Shown one piece after another: positions 1 through 7,417 of a stretch of DNA of 32,527 nucleotides; positions within the stretch are counted from its first letter, which is position 1; every line of letters starts with the position of its first letter. The position numbers were made by a program, and so were the translations under genes. The DNA is from JAQBGV01 sp032128395. Its GTDB lineage: Bacteria; Planctomycetota; UBA8108; UBA1146. The notes beneath the pieces were generated by a model. It searched no databases. It worked only from the letters and a program-made list of their open reading frames with translations, and was not told the origin of the DNA. The stretch covers positions 1-32,527 of the forward strand of contig JAQBGV010000004.1 in assembly GCA_032128395.1 (NCBI GenBank), read 5' to 3'.

Positions 1-201
1 GTTGTAGCTGACAGCCACCACATAGCCCTCGACGGGTGCGGTGGTCGTCATCTCGATACCGAAGTTCGCGGAACCCGTCCCCGCGACGGCACCAGCTCCA
101 ACTATGTCCATAGATTGCTGCGCACCCACCAGACCCGCAAACGCGAGGACCGCGGTGAATACCAGCAGACTGGAACACTTTCGAAGAGTGTTCTGTTTCA
201 T
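1..201 (-). CDS. secreted protein, N-terminal part only (runs off the left edge)
   Basis: The first 67 codons of a gene that continues beyond the window edge. It starts at an ATG (201-199) preceded by a good Shine-Dalgarno, GGGAGGAGCAC. The N-terminus is a classic Sec signal peptide: basic MKQNTLRK, a hydrophobic core (LLVFTAVLAFAGLVG), and a likely cleavage after GAQ near residue 27-28. The visible mature part is Gly/Ala/Thr-rich and ends in a beta-strand-like stretch (APVEGYVVAVSYN). That style resembles extracellular beta-sandwich (cohesin-like) repeats common in planctomycete exported proteins; this resemblance is from memory and is weak. It is unrelated in function to the ribosomal block and separated from it by about 650 nt. 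The function is unknown. Confidence 0.75.
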   Translation of the reverse strand, partial: MKQNTLRKCSSLLVFTAVLAFAGLVGAQQSMDIVGAGAVAGTGSANFGIEMTTTAPVEGYVVAVSYN

Positions 202-848
202 GTGCTCCTCCCAACAAAGCCCATCTTGGGGAGCGGATAGCTCCCAGGTCCCAGAGAGATCGTTCTCGACCGGTTCCCCACTACCTCCCCTCGGGGGTGG
301 CGCACCCCGTTGGAAGCCGGCGGCTGGAAACCATTGTTCTTGTGGGGTCCCGGGGAACAGAACGCCCCGCAGAAAAAACGGGCGTTCGAACCTCCTCAAC
401 CACACTCCTCATCACAAAGCACTTCGGCGAGCTGTCACCTTCGGAGTGGATTCGTGTGCCTCACACACACTGCTCTCGACGTTTCAGACCCGTCAGAAGT
501 GGGGCGAGTTCTCGGGTGCGTCCTGCCAGCCGCTGCAAGGGCGAACGCCGCATTCCCTCCCGCGATATGCCCCTGTTATTTCAAGCGGAAGGGGAGAAGT
601 CAAGCACCGTCCCAACTCTTCACTACACCTCGACTCCGCGTACGGTCCACGCGGGGGCGGCGCTGGGGCGAAGATGCTCTTTTCCAGAGGGGGCTTCCGG
701 AGCTCGTTCGGGGAGAGTCCGTCGAGGCTGCGAACGCACGCTTCACCGGCCCCGGCCCGCCAGTCCTAACACTTGCTCTGATAGGGCATTATCCCTGATA
801 CCGAATTGCCCATGCGAGGCGACTTCGTCGATTGCAGTCCCTGCTCTA
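202..848. other. 647-nt intergenic region between rplQ and the secreted-protein gene
   Basis: No convincing gene is seen on either strand; the long open frames here are GC-driven and match no family I recognise. It holds two inverted repeats. One is gggagc/gctccc (229-234 / 240-245, 5-nt loop), lying 28 nt upstream of the secreted-protein start in its leader. The other is gaacgccc/gggcgttc (360-367 / 380-387), whose loop carries an A6/T6 run. Neither has a T-run after the stem on the minus strand, so no standard intrinsic terminator for the ribosomal block is visible. A possible promoter is listed separately at 575-603. Confidence 0.6.
575..603 (-). promoter_or_regulatory. possible sigma-70-type promoter for the left-edge secreted-protein gene
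   Basis: On the minus strand TTGACT (603-598) is followed after 17 nt by AATAAC (580-575). This is a good -35 and a fair -10 (4 of 6 consensus positions) at the optimal spacing. Transcription would begin near 568 and leave a leader of about 370 nt before the ATG at 201. It is one of few AT-leaning spots in the spacer. The call rests on motif matching only. Confidence 0.3.
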
Positions 849-1250
849 CTAGGCTCCGGCGGTCGCAGCCAAGGACTCTTCATCCCGCACATAACCCAGG
901 TAGGCGCGGGGGGCGCTGTCGCCGAGCCGAGGGGATGCCATCCGAAGAACGCGCGTATAGCCCCCCGGGCGGTCGACGTAATAGGGCCCGATCTGATCGA
1001 AGAGCTTGCTGACCGCCTCCCGGTCACCGAGCACCGCCATCGCCCGGCGGACGTTGTGTAGCGATTTATTGCGCGCCAGGGAGATCATCTTCTCGGCTCG
1101 AGGCTGGATGAATTTTGCCTTCGTCTTGGTCGTGACGATGTATCCCTTGCGGTCGAACTCGAGGAAGAAGGCCCGCATCAGGTTCTTCGCGAGCGCCTTC
1201 CGGTGCGAGGAATTTCTCCCCAGCTTGAAGCCCGCAACCTTATGCCTCAT
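849..1250 (-). CDS. rplQ: 50S ribosomal protein L17 (bL17)
   Basis: 133 aa, the usual bacterial L17 length. The N-terminus MRHKVAGFKLGRNSSHRKAL is the family signature, and the middle keeps the TTKTKAKFIQPRAEKMI region. L17 sits at the polypeptide exit-tunnel side of the large subunit. It is the last gene of the alpha block, 75 nt after rpoA, as in most bacteria. The ATG at 1250 is the only sensible start. The last ~20 residues (RDEESLAATAGA at the end) are a variable tail. The stop is TAG. No clear terminator follows. Confidence 0.97.
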   Translation of the reverse strand: MRHKVAGFKLGRNSSHRKALAKNLMRAFFLEFDRKGYIVTTKTKAKFIQPRAEKMISLARNKSLHNVRRAMAVLGDREAVSKLFDQIGPYYVDRPGGYTRVLRMASPRLGDSAPRAYLGYVRDEESLAATAGA

Positions 1251-1325
1251 CGACTCACCTATTCTTCCATCACGTCTTCTGAACCGGAAACTTCGAACAC
1301 GAAATCCTAAGGAACGGAAGCACCG

Positions 1326-2315
1326 CTAGCGCCCGAGCATCCCCAGGCTCAGATCCAGCTCGCCCAGCTTTTCCTTGAGCTCATCGAGCGACGTCTGACC
1401 GAAGTTGCGGATGCGCAGCAGTTCATCTTCGGAGCGGCTCACCAGTTCGCGAATCACCGAGATGTTCTCGGACTCGAGGCAGTTCGACGCCCGCACCGAG
1501 AGCTCGAGGTGGGAGATCGGCAGATCGAGGACCTTCTTGAGATCCTCGTCCTCGCCGTACTCTTCCTCTTTCTCCGGCAGTCGCGGCTGGAGTACTTCGC
1601 TGCCGAGCTCGAAGTACTTCACGAGCGGGTTGAGGTGCTTGCGCAGGATCTTGGCCCCCTCGACGAGCGCGTACTCGGGGGAGATCGTGCCGTTCGTCCA
1701 AATTTCGAGACTCAACTTGTCGTAGTTGGTCAGCTGACCGACCCGGGTGTTCTCGACCCGGTAGCGGACGCGCGTGACCGGCGAGAAGGTCGAGTCCATC
1801 CAGATGGTCCCGATCTCCTGTTCACCGCAGGCGTTCTCGGCTGCGGTCTGGTAGCCGCGCCCTTTCCGCACCTGGAGGATCGCATTGAACTCGACGTCAT
1901 CGGTGAGGGTGGCGATCAACTGGTCGGGGTTGACCACTTCGATCGTCTCGGAGTGCTCGATGTCACCCGCAGTGATCGGGCCGGCTCCCGTCTTCTTGAT
2001 GAAGAGTTCGCCCTCATCGCCCTCTTTCATCCGAACCAGCACCTGCTTGAGGTTGAGGATCACGTGAGTGATGTCCTCGTACACCCCCTTCTTGGTGGTG
2101 AATTCGTGATCGACCCCCTCGATGCGGGCTTGCACGACGGCCGCGCCCTTGATCGAAGAGAGCAGCACGCGACGGATGCTGTTCCCGATGGTGTGGCCGA
2201 AGCCCCGCTCGAACGGTTCGATGATGAAATGGCCGTTGCTCGGAGTCTTCGTTTCCTCCAGGCACTCGACCCGGTTCGGAAGCTCGAACTCGCGCCAGCG
2301 AACTCGCATCGACAT
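1326..2315 (-). CDS. rpoA: DNA-directed RNA polymerase subunit alpha
   Basis: 329 aa, the same length as the E. coli protein. The alpha dimer is the assembly platform for beta and beta'. The N-terminal domain (about 1-230) shows the dimerisation signature FERGFGHTIGNSIRRVLLSS. The C-terminal domain (about 250-320) shows the HhH-type segment SVRASNCLESENI and RNFGQTSLDELKEKL, which contacts UP-element DNA and activators. I start at the ATG at 2315 because GGAGG lies 8 nt upstream. The open frame extends further 5', but only into the end of rpsD. A second in-frame ATG follows two codons later (2309). The 70-nt gap after rpsD is the largest inside the alpha block. Confidence 0.98.
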   Translation of the reverse strand: MSMRVRWREFELPNRVECLEETKTPSNGHFIIEPFERGFGHTIGNSIRRVLLSSIKGAAVVQARIEGVDHEFTTKKGVYEDITHVILNLKQVLVRMKEGDEGELFIKKTGAGPITAGDIEHSETIEVVNPDQLIATLTDDVEFNAILQVRKGRGYQTAAENACGEQEIGTIWMDSTFSPVTRVRYRVENTRVGQLTNYDKLSLEIWTNGTISPEYALVEGAKILRKHLNPLVKYFELGSEVLQPRLPEKEEEYGEDEDLKKVLDLPISHLELSVRASNCLESENISVIRELVSRSEDELLRIRNFGQTSLDELKEKLGELDLSLGMLGR

Positions 2316-2385
2316 ATCGTATCCCTCCGCGGCCCCGTCCGGGCGCACGCTGCGCCGCTCGGGCCGCCCTCTGGGGGTGACGGAC

Positions 2386-3012
2386 TCAGCGGGAACAGAA
2401 CTCGACGATGTGGGCCTCTTGGATCGGGAGAACCACGTCCTCACGGCTCGGCAATTGACTGACCGTGCCCTTGAGCTCCTGGGGGTTGAGGGTGAGCCAC
2501 GTCGGCACCGAGTGCCCGCTCCGTCCCTCGAGCTTCGCGCGGATGATCGCTTCGCTCTTCTTGTGGCTCTTCGGAGAGATCACATCACCGACCTTGACGA
2601 GGTAGGAAGGGATGTCGAGCTTCCGGCCGTTGATCGCGATGTGTCCGTGCGCGACGAGCTGACGCGCCTGCGCCCGGCTCTCGCCGAACCCGAGCGAGTA
2701 GACGGCGTTGTCGAGGCGACGTTCGAGAAGGACCAGCAGGTTCTCGCCGGTGTTGCCGCGCAGACGCTCGGCCTCGGCGAAGTACTTCCTGAACTGACGC
2801 TCGAGCACTCCGTAGATGCGCTTGGTCTTCTGCTTCTCACGCAATCGAACGCCGTACTCCGAGAGACGGCTGCGGCGGAACGCGTGCATGCCGGGGATGT
2901 ACGCGCGCTTCGCCACGGCACACTTCGCCGTGTGGCAGCGCGACCCCTTGAGGTACAGGCGCTCGCCCTCGCGGCGGCAGAGTCGGCACTTGGGTCCGAG
3001 GTATCGGGCCAT
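2386..3012 (-). CDS. rpsD: 30S ribosomal protein S4 (uS4), zinc-binding form
   Basis: 208 aa. A primary 16S rRNA-binding assembly protein and, in enterobacteria, the autogenous repressor of the alpha operon. The N-terminus carries four cysteines (C9, C12, C26, C31), the zinc-binding form of S4. The S4 RNA-binding domain follows with the motif RLDNAVYSLGFGESRAQARQ and then the segment HGHIAINGRKLDIPS. It lies 19 nt after rpsK and 70 nt before rpoA, the standard position. The C-terminus (IVEFCSR) replaces the more usual IVEFYSR type. Confidence 0.98.
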   Translation of the reverse strand: MARYLGPKCRLCRREGERLYLKGSRCHTAKCAVAKRAYIPGMHAFRRSRLSEYGVRLREKQKTKRIYGVLERQFRKYFAEAERLRGNTGENLLVLLERRLDNAVYSLGFGESRAQARQLVAHGHIAINGRKLDIPSYLVKVGDVISPKSHKKSEAIIRAKLEGRSGHSVPTWLTLNPQELKGTVSQLPSREDVVLPIQEAHIVEFCSR

Positions 3013-3031
3013 CCGGGTTTCCTACCTTATC

Positions 3032-3412
3032 TCAGACTCGGCGCCGCTTGCGCGGCCGACAACCATTGTGGGGGAGCGGCGTGACATCTTCGATCGCGTG
3101 GATGTCGAGTCCTGCGGACTGGATCGCCCGGATCGCGGACTCGCGTCCGGCGCCCGGACCCTTCACGCGGATGTCGACCTCTTTGACCCCCATCTTCTTC
3201 ACGATGGCGGCGCAGGCCTCGGCCGCACGCTGGGCGGCGAAGGGAGTCGACTTGCGGCTCCCCTTGTAGCCGACCGATCCGCCGCTTGCGCAGCAGATCG
3301 CCTGCCCCTCACGGTCGGTCACCGTGATGATCGTGTTGTTGAAGGTCGCTTTGATGTGGAAGATCCCCTTGGAGAGGCTCCGTTTGACCTTCTTCTTCGC
3401 CTTCTTACCCAT
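3032..3412 (-). CDS. rpsK: 30S ribosomal protein S11 (uS11)
   Basis: 126 aa with a Lys-rich start (MGKKAKKKVKR). The family core is clear: HIKATFNNTIITVTD, SGGSVGYKGSRKSTPFAAQ, and the C-terminal DVTPLPHNGCRPRKRRRV that contacts the 16S platform and the mRNA exit region. It has the expected length. It starts 3 nt after the rpsM stop, so the two are probably translationally coupled. Confidence 0.98.
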   Translation of the reverse strand: MGKKAKKKVKRSLSKGIFHIKATFNNTIITVTDREGQAICCASGGSVGYKGSRKSTPFAAQRAAEACAAIVKKMGVKEVDIRVKGPGAGRESAIRAIQSAGLDIHAIEDVTPLPHNGCRPRKRRRV

Positions 3413-3415
3413 CGA

Positions 3416-3784
3416 TCACTTCTTCTTCTTCGCGACGAGACGCTTCGGCCCCTTGCGGCTCCGGGCGTTCGTCCGCGTGTTCTGTCCGCGAACCGGCAAG
3501 CCTTTCCGGTGACGGATTCCTCGGTAGCAACCGATGTCCTTCAAGCGGGCGATGTTCTGCTGAATGTGCCGGCGGAGCTGGCCCTCGACCATGCAGCTGT
3601 TCTCGATGACGGTACCGATGCGACTCAGCTCGTCATCGCTCAGGTCTCTCGACTTCACCGCCGGATCGATCCCCGCGACGCGACAGATGTCCAACGACGT
3701 CTTGTCCCCGACCCCGTAGAGGTAGGTCAGCGACACGTGGATTCGTTTGTTCGGCGGGATGTCGACCCCCTGCAGTCGAGGCAT
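3416..3784 (-). CDS. rpsM: 30S ribosomal protein S13 (uS13)
   Basis: 122 aa. S13 is in the 30S head and contacts P-site tRNA and the 50S (bridge B1). The N-terminus MPRLQGVDIPPNKRIHVSL and the helix-two-turn-helix (YGVGDKTSLDICRVAGI) are typical. The conserved GCYRGIRHRKGLPVRGQNT is followed by a basic C-terminal tail ending in KKKK. A GGGAG Shine-Dalgarno precedes the ATG at 3784. It lies directly downstream of rpmJ (12-nt gap). Confidence 0.98.
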   Translation of the reverse strand: MPRLQGVDIPPNKRIHVSLTYLYGVGDKTSLDICRVAGIDPAVKSRDLSDDELSRIGTVIENSCMVEGQLRRHIQQNIARLKDIGCYRGIRHRKGLPVRGQNTRTNARSRKGPKRLVAKKKK

Positions 3785-3796
3785 GGTGCGTCTCCC

Positions 3797-3913
3797 TTAC
3801 TTCCCCTGCCGCTGCTTGTGACGTGGATTCGTGCAGATGACGCGCACGACTCCGGAGCGGCGGATGATCTTGCAGTTCTCACAGATCCTCTTCACCGAGG
3901 CTCTGACCTTCAT
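3797..3913 (-). CDS. rpmJ: 50S ribosomal protein L36 (bL36), zinc-ribbon form
   Basis: 38 aa, the expected size, starting MKVRASVKRICENCK. C11, C14, C27 and H32 form the CCCH zinc ribbon of the zinc-dependent L36. I use the ATG at 3913; the frame is open further upstream, but the additional codons are not L36-like. infA normally sits between map and rpmJ, but here the upstream spacer contains no IF-1-like frame. rpmJ starts the alpha block 269 nt after map. Confidence 0.95.
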   Translation of the reverse strand: MKVRASVKRICENCKIIRRSGVVRVICTNPRHKQRQGK

Positions 3914-4182
3914 CGCGATGACCTTCACACGTGAGAGCGGCGCGCCCCCGCTCCCCCAGAGACTGGGGGAGAGACGCAAACAAACGAGACCATCTCCCGG
4001 AAGGGTGGTTACGGGGTGGCCGCAAACTCCCCCTGAGACGTCTCGAGACTGGGCGACAAGACGGGGAATGTTGCCAACTTCGGGCGATGCGGTCAACAGG
4101 GGGGGATGAGAATACGGAAGTATTTGGTGTGGGCGGAATTGGCACAGAGGATCACGGGGGGAAGGGGGGAGCGGGGGGCGCG
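3914..4182. other. 269-nt spacer between map and rpmJ, without infA
   Basis: No gene is recognised on either strand. In the minus direction it has a pyrimidine-rich start just after the map stop. An AT-richer centre follows, with the short inverted repeat aatac/gtatt near 4110-4125 and a TTGACC that could be a -35 box but lacks a good -10. Overlapping palindromes gagacgtctc and gtctcgagac lie at 4035-4049. A strong hairpin at 3951-3971 is listed separately. The spacing and AT content make it a plausible site for an internal promoter for rpmJ to rplQ, but no box pair is convincing. Confidence 0.5.
3951..3971 (-). promoter_or_regulatory. perfect 9-bp stem-loop in the rpmJ leader
   Basis: CTCCCCCAG and CTGGGGGAG (3951-3959 and 3963-3971) pair perfectly across a 3-nt loop, 38 nt upstream of the rpmJ start. 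No T-run follows on the minus strand, so it is not an ordinary terminator. It could be an RNA-processing or stability site, or an attenuator between the map and alpha blocks. Only the pairing is seen; the role is inferred. Confidence 0.55.
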
Positions 4183-4974
4183 CTAGTCCGCCGATTCCGG
4201 GGGCCAGACCTCGCCCGGGCCGAGAGTGAGGACCCTGGGGCCATCTTCCGTCACTGCCACGGTGTGCTCGCAGTGCGCAGAAACGCCGCCATCGGCGGTC
4301 ACCACCGTCCAGCCATCCCCCAGCGTCCGCACGTCGCCGGTCCCCGCATTCACCATCGGTTCGATGGCGAGGACCAGCCCGGGACGAAGCGGAGGGTCGA
4401 AGCGGTCGAAGCTCGGACCGATGAAATTCGGCACCTGGGGCTCTTCGTGCATCTCGCGACCGATCCCGTGGCCAACGTACTTCTCGACCAGCCCGAGACC
4501 CTCACCCGTGATCACCGATTCGATCGCCTGACAGAGCTGCGAAAGGTTGTGCCCCGGGCGCGCGGCGTCGATCCCCGCGACGAGGGCGCGCATGCAGCAG
4601 TCGAGAACGCGGCGAGCGACGTCGGAGACCTCCCCCACCGTGAACGTGCGCGCCGAGTCGCCGCAGAAGCCGTCCTTGCGCACCCCGATGTCGATGCTCA
4701 CCAGATCGCCGTCGCGCAAGAGCCGCGCGCCGGGGATTCCGTGGACCACCTCGTCATTGACCGAAATGCAGCAATTCGCTGGAAACCCGTGGTAGTTGAA
4801 GAAGAGGAGTTCCCCCCCCTCCCCGGTGACGAAGTCGCGAATCGCTTCGTCGATCTCTTGGGTTGCGGTCCCCGCGATGATGAGCGGAGCCACCACCTCC
4901 TGGAAAGCACGTCCGACGATTTCACCGGCGACCGCCATACGTTCGATCTCTCGGGCGGATTTGAGCAGAATCAT
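4183..4974 (-). CDS. map: methionine aminopeptidase, type I
   Basis: 263 aa cytosolic metalloprotease that removes the initiator Met from new proteins. The pita-bread-fold metal ligands are all visible: D95 (SIDIG), D106, H169 (VGHGIG), E205 (AIEP) and E236 (CEHT), plus substrate-binding H78 (VVHGIP). The length equals the E. coli enzyme, with no N-terminal zinc-finger extension. Its ATG overlaps the adk stop in an ATGA, so translation is coupled to adk. It has the usual secY-adk-map context. The C-terminus (LGPGEVWPPESAD) is variable. Confidence 0.98.
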   Translation of the reverse strand: MILLKSAREIERMAVAGEIVGRAFQEVVAPLIIAGTATQEIDEAIRDFVTGEGGELLFFNYHGFPANCCISVNDEVVHGIPGARLLRDGDLVSIDIGVRKDGFCGDSARTFTVGEVSDVARRVLDCCMRALVAGIDAARPGHNLSQLCQAIESVITGEGLGLVEKYVGHGIGREMHEEPQVPNFIGPSFDRFDPPLRPGLVLAIEPMVNAGTGDVRTLGDGWTVVTADGGVSAHCEHTVAVTEDGPRVLTLGPGEVWPPESAD

Positions 4975-5621
4975 CCTCTGGACCCGACTTGCTCGTCCAC
5001 CGCTCGCGCCACCTCCTCGATCGGCTGCGCGGCGTCGATCGTGATCAGGCTCCCCTTCTTGCGGTAGTGCTCGACGAGGGGAGTGGTCTCCTCTGCGTAC
5101 ACTCGCAATCGTGTCCTGATCGGAGCTTCGTGGTCGTCACTGCGCTGGACGACCTTGCAATCGCCCTTTTCGCAGTCTGCTGGGGGTGGAGGAGGCGAGA
5201 ACACGAGGTGAAAAGTGTCTCCGCAGGTCTGGCAGACGCGGCGCCCGGAGAGACGGTGCACTACTTCGTCGTCCCCGACCTCGAAGAACATCACGCCGTC
5301 GAGGACCTGCCCCAGTCTTGCGAGCAACGCTTCGAACGCCCTCGCTTGTTCGAGGTTGCGGGGGAATCCGTCGAGCAGCCAACCGCCCTCGACATCGGAT
5401 TCCAGAAGTCGGTCGCGGACGAGTCGCAGAATGATCTCGTCCGGGGCGAGTGCACCGCGGTCGACGTACCCCTTCGCCTCGACCCCCGTTGGAGTGCCCC
5501 GGGCGATCGCGGTGCGCAGGATGTCCCCGGTCGAGATGTGCTGGAGACCACGCTTCCCCGCCAGCCGCGCGGCTTGGGTTCCCTTGCCGGCACCCGGAGG
5601 TCCGAGGAACACCAACCTCAC
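4971..5621 (-). CDS. adk: adenylate kinase, zinc-lid (long) form
   Basis: 216 aa. Catalyses ATP + AMP to 2 ADP. The P-loop GPPGAGKGT is at residues 7-15, the AMP-binding and LID arginines are present (DGFPRN at 84-89, R123 region), and the LID carries C130, C133, C150 and C155, a four-cysteine zinc knot. The LID contains an unusual short Pro run (PPPPP, 143-147) between the Cys pairs. The start is GTG at 5621, overlapping the secY stop as GTGA. It overlaps map by 4 nt at the other end. Tight coupling of secY-adk-map is common in bacteria. Confidence 0.97.
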   Translation of the reverse strand: MRLVFLGPPGAGKGTQAARLAGKRGLQHISTGDILRTAIARGTPTGVEAKGYVDRGALAPDEIILRLVRDRLLESDVEGGWLLDGFPRNLEQARAFEALLARLGQVLDGVMFFEVGDDEVVHRLSGRRVCQTCGDTFHLVFSPPPPPADCEKGDCKVVQRSDDHEAPIRTRLRVYAEETTPLVEHYRKKGSLITIDAAQPIEEVARAVDEQVGSRG

Positions 5622-6976
5622 GAGGAGCTCCCCGCCTTTTCCTGCGGGCTACGGACGAACCCCTCGTAGTGCCGGACGATCAGCTGCGACTCGATCTTGT
5701 CGACCAGGTCGAGCGCGACCCCCACCACGATCAGAATCCCGGTACCGCCCAGGAAACTCGCGATGAAGAAGTCGACCTGCAGAGAGCCGGCGATGATCTG
5801 GGGAACGAGCGCGATGAACGAGAGGAAAATCGCCCCCGCGAGGGTGATGCGATTGATCACCTGTTGCAGGTAGTCGGCGGTTCGACGCCCGGGACGGATC
5901 CCTGGGATGAACGAACCATACTCCTTCATGTTGTTCGCGATCTCGCTCGGGTTGAAGTAGAGCGACGTCCAGAAGTACGTGAAGAACGCGATCATCACGA
6001 CATAGAGCACCATGTACCAGAACGAGCCGGGGGCGAGGAGCGCGATCCACCGGTTGCCGCTCCCGACGACGTAGCTGAGGATGCCCGTGGGCAGGATCAA
6101 CAGCGACTGGGCGAAGATGATCGGCAGCACGCCCGCGGAGTTGACCCGGATCGGCATGTAGTGGCGGCTCCCGCCGAGGGTCCGACGTCCTCGCGTCACC
6201 CGCGCTTGCTGGATGGGGATACGGCGCTGGCCCTTCGTGATGTAGACCACCGCGGCGACGATCCCGAAGAAGACCAGGGTGAGGAGGATCATGCGCAGGA
6301 CGAAGAACGGCTGCTCCTCCGGGCCGAGCGCTCCGTATCCCTTGAAGAGGGAGACGAGCGCGGCGGGCATGCGGGAGATGATCCCCGCCATGATGAGGAG
6401 GGAGATCCCGTTCCCGATCCCATACTCGGTGATCTTTTCGCCGAGCCACATCAGGAAGATCGTGCCCGAGGTGAGCACCAACAATTGCAGGGCGTTCATG
6501 AAGATCGCGCTCTCGGAGATCGGGGTGCGAGCGTTCTGGGTCGATGTCAGGAAGGTGAGGACGAAGATCCCCTGCACCAGGCAGAGGGCCACCGTCGAGT
6601 ACCGGGTATAGCGGTTGATCGCCTTGCGCCCCGCCTCCCCCTCCTTCTGCAGCTGTTCCAGCTTCGGGAAGACCTTCACCAAGAGGGAGAAGATGATCGA
6701 TGCACTGATGTACGGCATGATCCCGAGGGAAAAGATGGTCGCGTTCTGCAGGTCCCCGCCGGTGAGCGCGCTCGTCATCTGGACGAAGTCGAGCAACCCC
6801 CCGCCGGCCTCGCGAGCGCTCTGCATCAGCTCCTTGAGCGCCTGGATATTCACCCCAGGGAGGTAGACGTGGAATCCGATCCGATAGACGCCCAACATCG
6901 CCACGGTGAAGATGAGGCGCTTGCGGAGCTCCGGAATCCCCAGGATGTTGCGGAGGACCTTCAGTACCGTGCGCAT
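5618..6976 (-). CDS. secY: protein translocase subunit SecY
   Basis: 452 aa inner-membrane channel of the Sec translocon, which works with SecE (right end of this window). Ten hydrophobic segments are seen. The signatures are a plug-region start (IPELRKRLIFTVAMLGVYRIG), IMPYISASIIF, the cytosolic loop with ARVTRGRRTLGG, and the C-terminal membrane pair LVPQIIAGS and GTGILIVVGVALDLVDKIES. The ATG at 6976 directly follows the rplO TAG with no spacer. The stop overlaps the adk GTG. Length is typical (E. coli 443). Confidence 0.98.
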   Translation of the reverse strand: MRTVLKVLRNILGIPELRKRLIFTVAMLGVYRIGFHVYLPGVNIQALKELMQSAREAGGGLLDFVQMTSALTGGDLQNATIFSLGIMPYISASIIFSLLVKVFPKLEQLQKEGEAGRKAINRYTRYSTVALCLVQGIFVLTFLTSTQNARTPISESAIFMNALQLLVLTSGTIFLMWLGEKITEYGIGNGISLLIMAGIISRMPAALVSLFKGYGALGPEEQPFFVLRMILLTLVFFGIVAAVVYITKGQRRIPIQQARVTRGRRTLGGSRHYMPIRVNSAGVLPIIFAQSLLILPTGILSYVVGSGNRWIALLAPGSFWYMVLYVVMIAFFTYFWTSLYFNPSEIANNMKEYGSFIPGIRPGRRTADYLQQVINRITLAGAIFLSFIALVPQIIAGSLQVDFFIASFLGGTGILIVVGVALDLVDKIESQLIVRHYEGFVRSPQEKAGSSS

Positions 6977-7417
6977 CTAAACTACTCTCGCTTCCCCCCC
7001 GAGCTCCTCGATTCGACGGCGGGCGCCCGCCGTGAATCTGGAGGCCAGGACGGTCAGCTTCTTCTCGAGCGTGCCGTTGCCGAGGACCTTGAGCTTTCCG
7101 TGGGAGTTCTTGACCTGGCCGGCAGCGATCAGGCCTACGAGATCGATGGTCGCGCCATTCTCGTACCGATCGAGGTCTCCGATGTTCACGATGTCGTAGA
7201 GGGTCCGGAAGACGTTGTTGAATCCGCGCTTCGGAAGCTTCCGGAAGCCGGGCATGGCGCCACCCTCGAAGCTGAGCTGGCGCGAGTATCCGGACCTCGA
7301 CTTCGCGCCCCCGTGGCCGCTGCCCGAGGTCTTGCCGGTTCCGGAGCCGGAGCCGCGTCCGACCCGTTTCCGGTTCTTGTAACGACCGGCATGTTCATTG
7401 AGATCGGTCAGATTCAT
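6977..7417 (-). CDS. rplO: 50S ribosomal protein L15 (uL15)
   Basis: 146 aa with the Gly-rich N-terminal loop (GRGSGSGTGKTSGSGHGGAK then SRSG), which threads into 23S rRNA. The loop has GSGHGGAKSRSG where many homologues have GRGHKGQKSRSG, so it carries fewer basic residues than usual. The C-terminal globular domain ends in IEELGGEARVV. Its ATG overlaps the rpsE stop (ATGA). rpmD, which normally lies between rpsE and rplO, is absent. Confidence 0.97.
   Translation of the reverse strand: MNLTDLNEHAGRYKNRKRVGRGSGSGTGKTSGSGHGGAKSRSGYSRQLSFEGGAMPGFRKLPKRGFNNVFRTLYDIVNIGDLDRYENGATIDLVGLIAAGQVKNSHGKLKVLGNGTLEKKLTVLASRFTAGARRRIEELGGEARVV

Noticed and set aside
360..387. Hairpin with T-run as terminator of the ribosomal block
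   Set aside because: The T6 run is in the loop, not after the stem, on the minus strand.
480..550. Partial similarity (gtcagaagt, gcgtcctg, ccagccgc) to the 54-bp element after fusA
   Set aside because: The pieces are in a different order and spacing, with no flanking CTAG and no inverted arms, so chance is more likely.
41..798. Overlapping plus-strand frames in the rplQ-to-left-edge region
   Set aside because: There is no signature, no ribosome binding site and no codon pattern better than random GC-rich DNA; one also overlaps the signal-peptide gene on the other strand.
849..1329. CTAG at the rplQ and rpoA stop codons as further repeat-element ends
   Set aside because: No palindrome or second CTAG follows within the adjoining spacers; CTAG arises there simply from a C-ending codon before TAG.
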